A stretch of 64,000 nt of DNA, taken from positions 62,001-126,000 of the forward strand of contig MVBO01000019.1 in NCBI GenBank assembly GCA_002261195.1, in the 5' to 3' direction. Both the position numbers and the translations under genes were made by a program. This stretch comes from Bifiguratus adelaidae. Lineage: Eukaryota; Mucoromycota; Endogonomycetes; Endogonales. Below, one piece after another: positions 33,671 through 45,817 of the stretch; positions within the stretch are counted from its first letter, which is position 1, and each line of letters starts with the position of its first letter. The notes under the pieces were generated by a model. It searched no databases. It was not told where the DNA came from and was given only the letters and a program-made list of their open reading frames with translations.

Positions 33671-36600
33671 TTATTGGGAAGCATGGGACATGGTCCATTG
33701 AACGACTTCCTTGAGAAAGCGTAGATTTTGCCTTTCAGCAATGTTGCCAAACACACGGATAGTGGTCAGGAATTGGTCTTTGTTGATGGTGGGCATGTAT
33801 TGGCCAGAGCAGTGGCAGATGCGGGATAGATTGTCGGTCTTGATTTGACGGCATTTTGTACATTTCAAATCTTGAAGATTGTAGGCCATGGCATGTCGTT
33901 GGACTTGATCAACTAGATGTTCTTCAATGTAGTTATTGTCATATGCGGTCTGGCATCCTTGACATTGCCATCGTCGACCCTCGCCGTCACTGTCCAAGAG
34001 ATTCCGATCACGACAAAAGTCGAGATCCGTTGTGAAATCGCAAAATGCACAGATAACTTGGGGAAGTTTAACCGACTCACAAGGGTTTCGGAATTGGGCT
34101 TGCGGGCTGAATTCACGGATGCCGATGGAAGTCAGAGCATTTCTCTTGATGACCCGAACTTCATGTTCAATGTGCTTGTCCAAGGCGAGTACATGGCATA
34201 CGCTCTTGATGAACTCAAGAGCCGGATTGTCAAAATGCAAATGCGACCCTGCGAGCTGGGGAAAAGCAAGTCGTTTCTGCAAAGCTTCATCCTTCTGCGC
34301 CTCAATTCGCAATCTGTTGATCATGTCGGTCAATTCCAGCAGTTTACGCGCGACGTGGTGTGAGACATAAGTTTTGGCGAATTGAGCTTCGCCTTGATCG
34401 GCCATGGTCTCGAACGTTGAAAGATCAGTGTTCTTGAGCTTCACCTGCTTGCGACGTGACAATGACAAACTTGCATGTTGCTGATGCGTTTCCTTGATGA
34501 ACTCCCGTATAACGTCGTCAAAGTGGTGATGAAGGGCCACCGGTAAGTAATCTCGGATATTCCAATTCATCTCCACACTTTCTGACACATCGCGCTCGTC
34601 GTCCACATGGGTGCCATCTTGCAGCGCATGATTCTGAGACACTACACCACCGTAATTAGCCGTATCCATCCAGATGAGCCTGTCAAAATATTGCATCGGC
34701 CTCAATTCTAGAATAGCAAAAATGTCTTTGTCCATGACCGCCTTCAGTACATAGGATCCATAAGCCAATGCACTGTCGATTGTGTCCTTTGAGGTCACAA
34801 CGATGATCTTGTTGAAATTGGCATGGACAATCTTGCATCCAAGAACTCGCAACTCGGCAATAAGCTGCATAAAGACCTTCTTCATCATGCCATGAACCAG
34901 ACCGTACATGCACGGATCGTACATGTTAGAGCTCGAGGAAGTGAGCCACCGATGGGCGCTCATCACCATGTTTTCCGCGAATGCATTTTGTCCCGAAAGT
35001 GCCTCCGCAAACCATCCTTGTATCATTGATCGTAGTATGCCGAATGTTTTGGTCGTAATTTGACCTTCACCAAAACCAATATTATTTCGCAAGACGCTCG
35101 AGCTGTAATCGTCCAGATTGTGCGCGGTGGTATTGAACCCAACAGCAGCCGAGGCGCCTTCAAGTTCGTTGACAAGCGCCGCCTGTAGAATGGTATTGAC
35201 GCATAACCGTAGCACGTCCACCTCCAGACACACATGCTCGTAGGAGCCCTGATTGTTGATCTCTGGATTGACAAGCTCGTCCAAGACATACATGTTGTCG
35301 TCCTGCTCTCGACCACCAAGATCCGGTCGAGCCGAAGACGACCACCAAAGAACCATGTCATGCTTGATGAGACGTCGCGCAAAGAAGACGTCAGCTAACA
35401 AGATGTAAGGATCGTTGGGAATGTTGCAGAATGGCAAGTTGGCATAACGAGCTAACTGCACTTTGCCCGCTATCCATGCTCCAAGTTGTAGGTATCGAGA
35501 TACTAGACGTTGGGCGAGTGGACGTAGCCAGTCCATGGCTGGTATGTGGTTGTCGATGTGATGCGAAGGGAAGGTGGTGCAGGGAAAGTCGTTCAGTGAG
35601 TGAAGTTGTTGAGAGAGGATATTGAACGAGCGTTGTGAATGTAGGATAAGAATGGTAGGACCTCGTCGAGCTTCTTTGTATGCCTCTAATTGCTTTTGTA
35701 GATATTGCAATGCATCCTTTTCGCTCTTTTGATAGGTAACCTCAAAGCTCAACATTTCAGAGTACTGAATGAAGCTGTTCATTAAATTTTGACCTTTGCT
35801 CTGTGCTTCTCGTCGCTTCTGTGCATACTTTTGCGTGTAGAGATCTTCGAGATCAGGCATGCGCACCATGTCCTTGGCTGCTCCCACCACCGCTATAAAG
35901 CACTTGCCAGTAGCCGTACATGTCATTCCGAAGAAATGACGGCGATCAGAGTAGTTGTGAGAAAGGTAGATGTAATTCGTCACGTCAGGTTGAGCTAAGT
36001 AGGATCCTTTGCCTATATCGACTGACCGAAGATCCTCCAAGTGAAACCTTTCATCGCTGAGTGACCTCCCAGATCGTTGCCTTGCCCCGACATCAACTCT
36101 GCAAAGGGCACCCAGGTTAAGCAGTGCTCGCATGAGCAACGGCACTTGAGTTTCGTACACTCCTTCAGTGGCAGGATGATTGAAGAAGCTATTGAACTTC
36201 TTCTGTTCGGCTTGGTATACTGATTCAGGCATGACCATTTCGAAGAGGTTGAGCGTTTGGTGCGATCTCGGGAGGGTTCTGACACGCCGTTCGACTCGGC
36301 AAAGAGAATTGCGCTGCAGGCCATCTGTTGTGGCGTCTTCGCGACTATTGACATAGAGTATGCGGGGAACAGTGAGGCGGATAGAATGAAGGCTGCGGTC
36401 GATGAGACACCAAAGAGTGAACTCTCCAGGCGTATTTGTTTCGCCGATTTGGATAATTTGCCAAGAGCTCTCTATGAGCGAACTCGCTTGACGACGTAAA
36501 AAGCTGCCCAGGGTATTGTCATGAAAAGCTCTATCGCTGACGCCACCGAACAAGGCCTGTTCGCGTTCTCGGTCCTGCCGTATTTTGCGCCACTTTCTCT

Positions 36601-39600
36601 TTTGACCAGCAACCCATCCGGAATAATCTTCGTGAATAGATGGAATGGGCTTTTGCGGTCCGTCATCTGTGGCACTCTCAACTGCAGGTCCTTCCCTTGC
36701 GTTCAATCGATGTAGGGTCGCATCTTGAAGCGGTAGCTTTCCTGCTCCTTGTCCGAAGTCTTCGATATCCATCGCCGAGTGTTGGTCACGAGGCGGCCGA
36801 TTTTCCACGTCGCTTTCATTCTCGTCCGTGCTCATATCGGTAGGATCGGTCTGTTCGCGCCTCGGCGCGGTAGAGAAGATATCTGTGATGCGATGTTGCT
36901 TGAATTTGTCATCCTTCGAAGCTACACGTTTGAAAAGCCAATCCGGGTGACGAACACGAGGAACCGGATTAGGGACCTTTTGCATGGCGGCAGGAATGGT
37001 GATCAGCTTTTGAATGACAGAGCCGAATCGATCAAGATAATATGGCCAATCGAGCAGATCACGCATATCAAAGGTGGTCAGACTATTGTCCTTGAGCCAT
37101 TTCCGTAGGAAATGCTTTTTGACGCTTAGCTCCGCTGAAAATATGGCGACTGGCACAGCGCGTTCCGTAACGGGAGCACCGGCTGGCTTGGCGGAAATGA
37201 TGAATTTGCAAGCAAGTCCCTTATCCTTCACCATCTGGTCACCCAAGAACTCGGCAAGCCGCTTCGCTGTACTGATGGATGTCGACTTTTGCCCACCATA
37301 ATCTTCAAGAGTCCTACTCATGGATCGATTTTCTGAAATGAGATCCACCAACTCTTCGTCACTTAAGTTGACAGCCTTGCTATACAGAACATCCAACCAT
37401 TGGTTGGAGACTTTGGCGACCGCAGCATAGCATTCTTCCAAGGTCTTGCCTTCCAAGAACACTTTGAAGATTTGGGATTGGAAAATCTTGATAAGCTTGA
37501 GCTCTCCTCGTCGCTTCACTTCAAAACCCTTGAGCTCAGCCAAGGAACCATCGTCATTGAAGACAGCATATCTCTTCTTGAGGAGTTTGTCCTCTTCCTT
37601 GGATGACGGCAGGATCATTGCACGATATGGACCGTCAACTTCAAAGAAGATACTGTTCTCGCTATGCACATCGTAGTCTTGCGTGACTGAGTTGAACGTT
37701 TGATACTGCTCGTTTGTGAATTTAGCGTGGACCAAATGATTCAGCATGGTACATGGGTACGAAACTGGAAGGCTTTTGCCGTTGGAGAGCTTCAAGGTGT
37801 AATTTTCGGGGAACGAAGAAGGCAAGATACACCAAATCCCGTCCGTGTCCAGTTCCAGGGGTCTTCCGATTTGTTCCACAAGTTGGCGAGCCATCTGTAT
37901 GATGCGCGCACCAGTAAGACAGACGATACCGGCCATCTCCATTGAGAACCAACGAGCACCCTTGCGCATGACATAGCCGTAAAAGGAGTTGAGAATGCAC
38001 TTGTGGGCAAGCTGAAGAGAATCGTATAAAACAATCATCTTCTTGGCTTCGTCCACTTCGGCCAACGCCCCTTCGCTCATTCGCTCATCAAGATTTCTCT
38101 TCCACTTCTTGTGTAGACCTTTGTACTCGTATCGGCGATCTCGGAACGCTTTGACTGTTTCGACATAGAATGGGTTTTCGCGCTGACATACGATGGATTC
38201 TCTTTCAATAATCTTCGTATGATGCGTCTTTTTGTAGACTTTGCGGGAATATTCTGTCAAGCGCTTGCGAAGTAATGTCGTTTGCTCGTGCTCCGACAAT
38301 GAGGACCAATTTCTCGGTTCATCACCAGCTCGCTTTGGTGGGAAAGTCTCCAAGGATAGCTGGTTCTTAATCATGTTATATTCGCTACGTTTGGCCGGAA
38401 AGTATTCTCCTCGCCAGGACCAAGTCATTCGTCGATCGCAGTTTTTGCCTGGACGATTGTAATCGCAGGTTGCACAAACAGATTCATCAATAAGCGCATC
38501 CGGTTGAAGGCGGTTGGTCAGGATGATGTTGGGGTACATGGCTGCCACGTCCAAATGGTATATCTTTGGACACTCATTGCGCATTGGGTTATCCCGTAGC
38601 TCTTGAAGGGATTGCATAATGCTTTGCTTGACCTGATCAATTCCCATAAGGACGAATGAACTCAACGGTATTACATACATACCTCTTCGTAATTCTGAAC
38701 ATCGGATAACTTGGCTTTATGTTCAACCTGGATCGTGAATCGCAAGGCATCATCCACCTCAGACATGAGCTAAGCGAAGCGACACTTTAACGGCCGAGTC
38801 TATCCTATTGAATTTATTGCTCACCTGTTCCACAGCTTCTGGGACAATTTTGAACTTTGCCGGGATATCGCTTCGAAAAACACCGGCCTCTAGCGCTTCA
38901 ACGTGTCCTCCGACGTACGTCTCGCTTTCTATTAGATGACCTTCAAACATCTTTTCATGCTCATCAGTGTGTTTGTTGGGCATAATAATATTACCCTCAT
39001 AGGCTTGTACCTACTCAATTCTTTAGTGCAGTGTCTATTACTGTGGCTATTTCACCTACCATGAGCAGAATTTCGCACAATGTTCCTGATCCCTTTCGCA
39101 ACACATCATCCGGTATCAACGGGATTATGTTGCAAAGAGAAAATGTGAAGGGATGGACGTACTTCATGTACAGGTAATAGGTAGCAACAGCATCAGAGAC
39201 CGAATACTGCGCCAGGACTTGTGGTTGCTCGGCCGCATAAGGCGTCATCTCTTCCGGATCTAGTTCCATAGGGTTGTATCCAAGCTTCGCAGTTGTGACC
39301 GCTTTGAGACCTTGCGAACCCTGAGGCAAATATGAATCTCGCTTCACCCATCGAAAGGCGTCCATGTGTGAAGCATGATGTGACTGATATTCGTCTTGAT
39401 CATTCTTGTAAAAGCCAATCTCTTGGTACATGTCGATGCCATGCACTTTGGCACGCGCTTCCACAAACGGCCAGTCGAAGGAATCACCGTTATATGTGAC
39501 AAAGATAAGCGGCCGAACAAGCTGAATATGCTCAAAGAATTTCCGCAGCACAGCTTCTTCATCCGGTTCATTGAAGATCTCGAAGGGTCCTTCGTATTCG

Positions 39601-40815
39601 GGCTTGGGTGTATATTCGAAATCCGCAATGTCTTGGGACACGATTTCTCGATTGGTGATCAGGTAGCCCTGTCGTCCGCATCAGTGAGATGAATGCAGCA
39701 CAGAAAGTCAATTGAGGCTTACCCGTCCATCAACCATGTAAGATATCATCATAATGGAATCAATAGATGAATCGGGGAATTTGAGTGGAAGCTTTGTCGT
39801 TTCGATATCAAAAGCCAAAACTACCGGTTCGGCACGCTTAACGAGATCAGCGCGATGTGTCAAAGTGATGAACCCGGAGGATGCTCGAACGGTGTACCAT
39901 AGTCCCACTCGAATGTCTAGATATGCTGTGAGCAGCAAGCAAGCTTACACTTCTCGCAATTACTCACTCTTGTCAATAGCCACTCGAAGATAGTAGGGTA
40001 CATCATATTCGCGGATGTCAATGATGTGTTCCCAACCAGCACTTGCATTGCTTTTGTAATTGACCGGTTCGTCGTAGCCAATCTCCATTTGATTCGTACC
40101 ACTGCAGAGCGTTAACGTCAATGAGTGCTTGGACCCAACTTCACAGCACAACTTACTTGATGACCTCTGCGTACGTATCGGCGATAGTCTGTTTTGCTTG
40201 ATTCTTCTTCACAATAGGCATCAGCACCTTGCGGACTTGAAGAAGGTCCGACACATTGCGAAATGACAGCTGCAGAAACGTTCGAGTGTATCCCAATAAG
40301 TGATTAGGCAGCTTGAGATCCTCCTTTCTGACGCGTTTGGTCGAAAGTATAACGCGCTCAAACTTGCGTCTCAAATACTCTTCAACTTCACCCTCACGTC
40401 CTGGTTTTACCGCAATGTAAAAGTACGGCTCATACAAGAGTGTCGTCTTGAACGTGTCACCCAACTCGTTAACAAAATAGTAGTCCACAGCTGCCCGGCC
40501 ACCTGGCCATTCGTAGTCCTTGACCAACGTCTAGTCATTCGGAATAGGGTGAGTCGTCCATATCGTGACCTCAAAAGTCCGACAGCTTACCGCTTGCATA
40601 TTGAGCAGCCATCCTAGTCTTTCAGGTCCCTCGTCATACCTTTCAAACCCCAACTTGGCGTCGAGTTCATCCACGATCTTGATGTCCTCGAACCTCTGGT
40701 CCAAATGGGTGTGGTCATCGGCAGCTAATGCAACAGGAGCATTTTTGGTGAAGCGCTTATTGAGAGGCTTCTTTTTGAAGCGTGGCTCCGGCGCTTCTCC
40801 AAAACTCCTCTGCAT
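33671..40815 (-). CDS. POL2: DNA polymerase epsilon catalytic subunit A
   Basis: Starts [17 protein letters not shown] at 40815. Early short exons (40815–40591, from about 40527, 40080–39960, 39938–39708, 39660–39015, about 38983–38640) precede one ~5-kb last exon. 3'–5' exonuclease motifs are intact: [23 protein letters not shown] and [16 protein letters not shown]. Polymerase regions include [36 protein letters not shown] and [13 protein letters not shown]. The inactive C-terminal B-family half and two Cys modules ([13 protein letters not shown] … [22 protein letters not shown]) end the protein at [11 protein letters not shown]. It is the leading-strand replicase, acting with CMG and Mrc1. 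An ACGCGT box lies 43 nt upstream of the ATG. Confidence 0.97.
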
Positions 40816-41524
40816 GGGAAAGGGAGAACAGAGAATATGACAATGAAACGCGCCTGAACGCGTCCTTAATTTCCATTTTCGGTTTTTGTCATTTATATTT
40901 AATTCATTTAATTTATTCACATAGGGTCGATACTTCTGAACGCCTGCAGGTCACCACCGCGTCAATCATATAGAATTTCAAGCTGAATATCGATTGGAGT
41001 TCACACCTCGTCAATCGTCATTGAGCTATGAAGAGATGCTCTGTTCCATCTTTGCAAAACAATAAAAAGGGGACCTGCTCTGGCAGATGCCCCACACTCA
41101 TTGCGTGTCTGAGTGCATACAGCATGTCTCCTGATCCATCAACTCTTTCAAATACCTTTACGTGTACCATTTTTTCATTTCGTGTGGCCCTTTTTCAATA
41201 ATTACGAAATGTCCCCACAAAGACGAACTGCACTGCACCATGGAGCAAGTGCGGGCAGTAGATAAGCGTGGAATTTTAGGTCTAACCTATGGAAGCAAAT
41301 ATAATCAACATCATTGTTGAAACTCTGAAGATCTGCCAATATCCAGTAGGCGTCAAGAACAAAGTCAAGTGTCTACGTCACCTGCAATGTCAAGCAATGA
41401 TCACAGTCACAGAGCGATTGTGGGATTTGTGATGGTGACCCCCAAGGGACGATCAAAGCAAAAGCATCGACCAGGAGCTGTCGTGCGTGATTTTACATGT
41501 TTCTATTTGTATTCCGCAATACTT
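40816..41524. other. Intergenic region between POL2 (5') and SCP2 (3')
   Basis: About 700 nt with no supported gene. The POL2-proximal 60 nt holds an MCB box and an ACGCGC-like element, followed by a T/A-rich stretch. A short hairpin flanked by an A5/T5 run lies at 41064–41093. Small open frames here are short and lack splice or codon support. Confidence 0.6.
40858..40863. promoter_or_regulatory. MCB box ACGCGT upstream of POL2
   Basis: Perfect palindromic ACGCGT 43 nt before the POL2 ATG. A second GC-rich element, AACGCGCC, is at about 40847–40854. In fungi ACGCGT is the MluI cell-cycle box bound by MBF (Mbp1/Res class), and replication genes are its usual targets. An MBF-type APSES gene is present in this window at 1375–3519. 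Function is inferred. Confidence 0.6.
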
Positions 41525-42042
41525 TTACAATTTGGACTTTGGCTTATTGGCAGCAAGAACAGCGTCAAGCTTGGTGGCCAACATCATGTTACCCTTGAGC
41601 TTCAATTTGCCCGACATGAATGCCTTTTGACCTAAGATTGCAAATACATATAAATCAACCGTTCTTGTCCTCACGCCTGTGTGCTAAGCTCACCATTCAA
41701 CTTGCCAGCAGCAAGGTCAGCAAAGTCGTTATCATTGACGACGAGGGTAATATCGGGCTTAGGAGCGGTCTTGCCCAACTCCACCTTACCAGTGTTCTTG
41801 AGGTCGGCGGTCCAGAGTTGCTCCTTGCCTTCGCTGTTTTTGATTTGGAAAACAAAGACGCCATTGACCTACAGGTACCGACGATGGTGTGAATAGGAGG
41901 AAGGCGAGATTTGCCGTTGTCGACCTAAACTTACCTTCTTCAAGAGAGCCTTCTTTTCGGCTTCGGGTTGACCGTCAAAGCCAGACTTCATCGTCTCAAA
42001 GACTTCGCTGGACTTGAATCCGGGTACTTTGATGTCGGACAT
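41525..42042 (-). CDS. SCP2 sterol/lipid-binding domain protein
   Basis: Three exons encode a single SCP2 fold of about 130 residues: MSDIKVPGFKSSEVFETM, then VNGVFVFQIKNSEGKEQL, WTADLKNTGKVELGK, PDITLVVNDNDFADLAAGK and FMSGKLKLKGNMMLATKLD. The end is AANKPKSKL. SCP2 proteins carry sterols, fatty acids or acyl-CoA. The terminal tripeptide SKL is a canonical PTS1, so a peroxisomal location is very likely. The start at 42042 is the only good ATG and matches stand-alone fungal SCP2 proteins in length. Confidence 0.95.
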
Positions 42043-42524
42043 GTTGTATGGTGTATGCAGAGAGAGTTGACAAACGAGAGACGAAAGCGTGCCAGGCAAT
42101 ATATACGAGTCACCCAAATTTTGAGCATGTGAGAATTGGTGGTGATGAGTAGCGAATCACATGTTTTGGGAGCAAGAAGCTGTGGGGAAGTTTGGGTGGG
42201 ATATTGGTCGATCGATAATGTCGCCTATCACGACTGGTCAAAGCAATGGGTACATGAGAAAGAAAAGACGAGATCGCTTGCTCTTTGACCGCAAATCATG
42301 CAGGCGGAATACATCTTGCCTTCAACATCCAATGATTCGGCAGTAAAGGCAATATGGGCTCAAAGGCGCGACCATAGCGGCCAAAGCGCTAACCCGCTCC
42401 ACTGTCACGTCAAAATGCATCGAAGCATTCTGTATCACATGAATGACAGATTGGACGAAAACGAGCCGTTGACCACAAGTTACATGGCATCGTACACAAG
42501 ATTAAACATGCGAATCATTTACAT
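42043..42524. other. Intergenic region, SCP2 promoter / COQ7 3' flank
   Basis: About 480 nt. Open frames on the plus strand are short and lack homology or splice logic. I see no RNA gene or repeat. Confidence 0.5.
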
Positions 42525-43293
42525 TTACACCTTGCCAGCTACCCATATAGCAGCCTTACACCCCGTAGAGATTACACCGGACAACAACCTATGCAGCGGT
42601 GCCTTCTGAGCATCATGATCGACGGCAATATCCAAATGTTCCAGCTCTTCGTCTCGAAACTTTGCAATCCACTGTTTGGTTCATCAGAATCGGACTCTTC
42701 GACCACTTGGGACTCCCTGAACTTACCTCTGTGAGTTCCTTGACACCTTCAGTATCCCCCATCTTCACCAACTCCCGAATCTGGTCATCGTAATGCTCCC
42801 CGATCACCGTCTCTACCGCCTCCGTGCAAGCCATGGCCGCTTCCTTGCCCAACAAAGCTGTACCGACACCTAGCGCCATCCCCGCCACTTCCCATACAGG
42901 TCGTAATAGAGAAGGTCGTACGCGATGCTGCGTAATCAACTTATCCATGGTCGTCAAGTGTACTTTTTCTTGATCCCACATGTGTTGTAAGAGTGGTCGC
43001 AGTTTACGGTTGGAGCCAAGGACGAGCATTTGACCGCGATAGATATAGTTGGCACCTACTTCGCCTGCTTGATCTACGCGTAGCATTTGGTCAATGACTT
43101 TGTGTTGAGCGAGTGTCAGGTGCCGCGGTGTACTTGGTTTTGGTAATGGGGTTGGTTCGGGACTTCCGGGCTCTACGTAACCTGGGTTCTGAGCAGCACG
43201 GTGTGGTATAGAGGTAGAAATATTGCGAAGCAAGTGCCGCTGTGAAAGGCATGATGGCACTCGTTGCCATTTAAATAGCAGACTGCCATGCAT
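42525..43293 (-). CDS. COQ7: 5-demethoxyubiquinone hydroxylase (mitochondrial)
   Basis: Exons 43293–42727 and 42671–42525, about 237 residues. The basic N-terminus (FKWQRVPSCLSQRHLLRNIS) is a mitochondrial presequence. The di-iron carboxylate ligands sit in DQAGEVGANYIYRGQML, WDQEKVHL, ACTEAVE, GEHYDDQIREL and, in the second exon, FRDEELEHLDIA. The C-terminus GVISTGCKAAIWVAGKV is the membrane-associating helix of the family. COQ7 hydroxylates demethoxyubiquinol in the CoQ synthome at the inner membrane. CDC34 ends 68 nt upstream on the same strand. Confidence 0.96.
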
Positions 43294-43361
43294 GGTGCTT
43301 ATGGCCGTTCGGCAAACAATTGCAAATCAAGAAATCTATTCTGCACTAGATGACAAGCAAG

Positions 43362-44642
43362 TTAATCTTCCTCTACATCTTCCTCAAAATCATCCTCGCT
43401 CGTAAAATTGACCTCATCGTCCATCATCTCCTCGTCTCCCTCTGACTCTGCAGAGTCATACCAGAAATTCTCATCCTCTTCTACGACTACCGGAGCTTGC
43501 AACATAAAGTCCTTTTCAGATCGGGGCATCACGAAGCCTTCTGGTATGTTGCGTTTGGATGCTTCAACTTGACCTAAGGAAGCGGCTGAGTATGTCAAGG
43601 TTACAATTGATGTCCACCTACTTTTGACGATGCTGTCAAAGTGTGCCCTGTCTTTTCGATAGGCTACCTGTGAAGAGACGTCAAATGTAATGGTTAGCTC
43701 AAAACATCGGTATCATCGGCACATCAAATTACCCCGGCATCCTGTCATGAAAGCAGAGTCAACCATCATATTCATGTCACAAATCGCTGACTTACCACAT
43801 TGGCAGGACTACTACAATTTGGATCCGCTAGAAGGGATACAATGGACATCAAAACACCTGCGCCGTATATGAGTATATGACAATGGTAAAACTTCTCTTT
43901 GCCACTTACTTTCAACCGACTGTGAAGTGAAAGGCATCGCATGGGCAAGCATTAGTGTCTGCCTGATAGTATTTATCAACAATGTGCTGTTCTCACCTGC
44001 GTGGGGTTCCACCGTTCCTGTATGGCAAATCAGCATCAGCATATACCCTCTCGAGATCAATGAGCAACTTACCTCTGCCTTTTCGCCACTGTATGGATCA
44101 TCTCCAGGAGGATGAAGTATGGAAATACAAAGGTTACCGTCAGGATAGACTAAGCCATTGTTAGCCGCATCTGATCCCGCCATTTCAAAGGTCACATCTC
44201 ACCATTGGGATGGTAAAAGGGATTGTTGAAGCGGAATGTGGGTGGATGGAATGGATAGTCTTGAGGAAATGTCATCGTTGCCTAACAAATCACATCAATA
44301 CCACTCAGCCATGGCAACTCCTTGACGCTCATACTTTGAAATAGCCGCCTGAAATCCAACGGTGAGCAAAGGCTACATCCTCACGCAAGCGTCCCTACCT
44401 TCGTATACAGTATTCGGACAACCAATTATGGCAACGTCCCTGTTCAATCACGTCAGACCACTGCGTTCGGCGATTACGTCTCATGCTGCGCACCATTCAT
44501 AAATGTTGCCATCCTTCAAATCGACCACAAAGCCAGGTACGGGTGATTTATGTAGGTCTGGGCAGCGTCAGTACACTCCAACAACTTCTTCTCTACACCT
44601 ACCTTTGAATTGTCGCTGTAAAATGTTGGCTGACGACGCCAT
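43362..44642 (-). CDS. CDC34: SCF ubiquitin-conjugating enzyme E2, Cdc34/UBE2R type
   Basis: At least ten exons starting MASSANILQRQFK at 44642. UBC-fold blocks: GFVVDLKDGNIYEW, DVAIIGCPNTVYEGGYFKA, TMTFPQDYPFHPPTFRFNNP. The catalytic Cys is in VYPDGNLCISILHPPGDDPY, with the acidic-loop insertion typical of Cdc34/Ubc7. RWNPTQ follows, then SVES (10-nt exon, 43919–43910, plus one base), VLMSIVSLLADPN, DAG (9-nt exon, 43741–43733) and VAYRKDRAHF. The last exon ends in an acidic tail (EGDEEMMDDEVNF … EEDVEED), which binds cullin in Cdc34. It builds K48 chains on SCF targets such as Cdk inhibitors at G1/S. Confidence 0.94.
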
Positions 44643-45045
44643 AAAGTGCCAAGGTGCAAAGCAAGTGCAAGAATGACAATCCTTCTTTTTTCTGAAGGTA
44701 GCGTGACCTCTTCTTAGCTGTTCTCATGCATTGAGGATATTGCGATAAACATGTGGGAAGGGTATGGGTGAAGAGGTTTAGATAAGATGCTGACCATGAG
44801 ATAATGATAGCTCCATGTTGGGTTCAGTCGCTGTAGATTGATCACCATGACTGAAAAGAAAGGTGATATATCATCTCACACTACACAAGGGTGGTCGGGC
44901 TCTGCCTAGCCAAACATAGGACACCCATTGATATATTAGCATCCTTCTATCTACCCTAGCCAGCACTTTCTGCTTCTCTCTTCTCACTCAACAAACCTGT
45001 CGTTTCTGTTCTGGTCTTCTCGCTTCAATTGCTCTCTTTTTATTC
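44643..45045. other. Intergenic region between divergent CDC34 and VMA7
   Basis: About 400 nt serving as divergent promoter. The VMA7-proximal part is strongly pyrimidine-rich (CTTCTC/TTCTGT repeats). No gene or clear TATA box seen. Confidence 0.5.
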
Positions 45046-45608
45046 ATGGCTCAAAAGGACCGAAACTTTATAGCGCTGATTGGCGACGAGGTATATAGGG
45101 GGTTCTACATCGTCGTCTGTTAGCTCACTCATCTGGTCATAGGACTCTGTCACAGGTCTGTTATTGGCCGGTATTGGTCATGTCAACGGCCAACATAAGA
45201 AGAACTTTCTCGTCGTGGATGCGAGTAAGTCCATGGTGTCAAGGCGGAGCGTAACATGACTGACATACGTTCAGAAACGCCAGTGTCAACGATAGAAGCA
45301 ACATTCAACGAGTTTGTGAAGCGGCCCGATATCGCCATTATACTCATCAACCAACACGTAAGGCCACCGAGGACAGCATACCTCTTCGGATGTGATTTGA
45401 CAGGGACTCTTAGATTGCCGACGACATTCGTGCTTTGATTGACGATCATGATCAAGCATTTCCGACCGTATTAGAGATACCATCCAAGGATCATCCCTAT
45501 GGTGAGTATATACGTCAACTCGTCAGAAACAGTGGATTGATGTCATTGCTTTCAGATCCCGAGAAAGATAGCGTGCTGAAGCGTGTACAGCGATTGTTTG
45601 GAGAATAG
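45046..45608 (+). CDS. VMA7: V-type H+-ATPase subunit F
   Basis: Short multi-exon gene (first exon 45046–45090) giving about 117 residues. It reads [70 protein letters not shown] and ends [12 protein letters not shown]. All are hallmark blocks of subunit F, the rotor-stalk component of the V1 sector on the vacuolar membrane, and the size matches the family (~118 residues). Confidence 0.96.
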
Positions 45609-45817
45609 ACGTCCATACAACTTTATGCATGACCATCAAGTTTATAAATGAATATCTTTTGAAGCCGACAAAATGTACGCACTACGTCCAAAAACAATCC
45701 ATAGAAAGACATCTACACATGTCGTCCGTCCGGATATCCCTTTAGCATGCGCGTCATTCAATACTAGATTAGAAGATCTGAATAATACTGGGTATATTAC
45801 GCAATAGCCGCAATGTC

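Noticed and set aside
41369-41635. Open frame on the plus strand opposite SCP2
   Set aside because: Runs antisense into SCP2 coding sequence; no family features.
42298-42609. 104-codon plus-strand frame between SCP2 and COQ7
   Set aside because: Overlaps the COQ7 last exon antisense and looks random.
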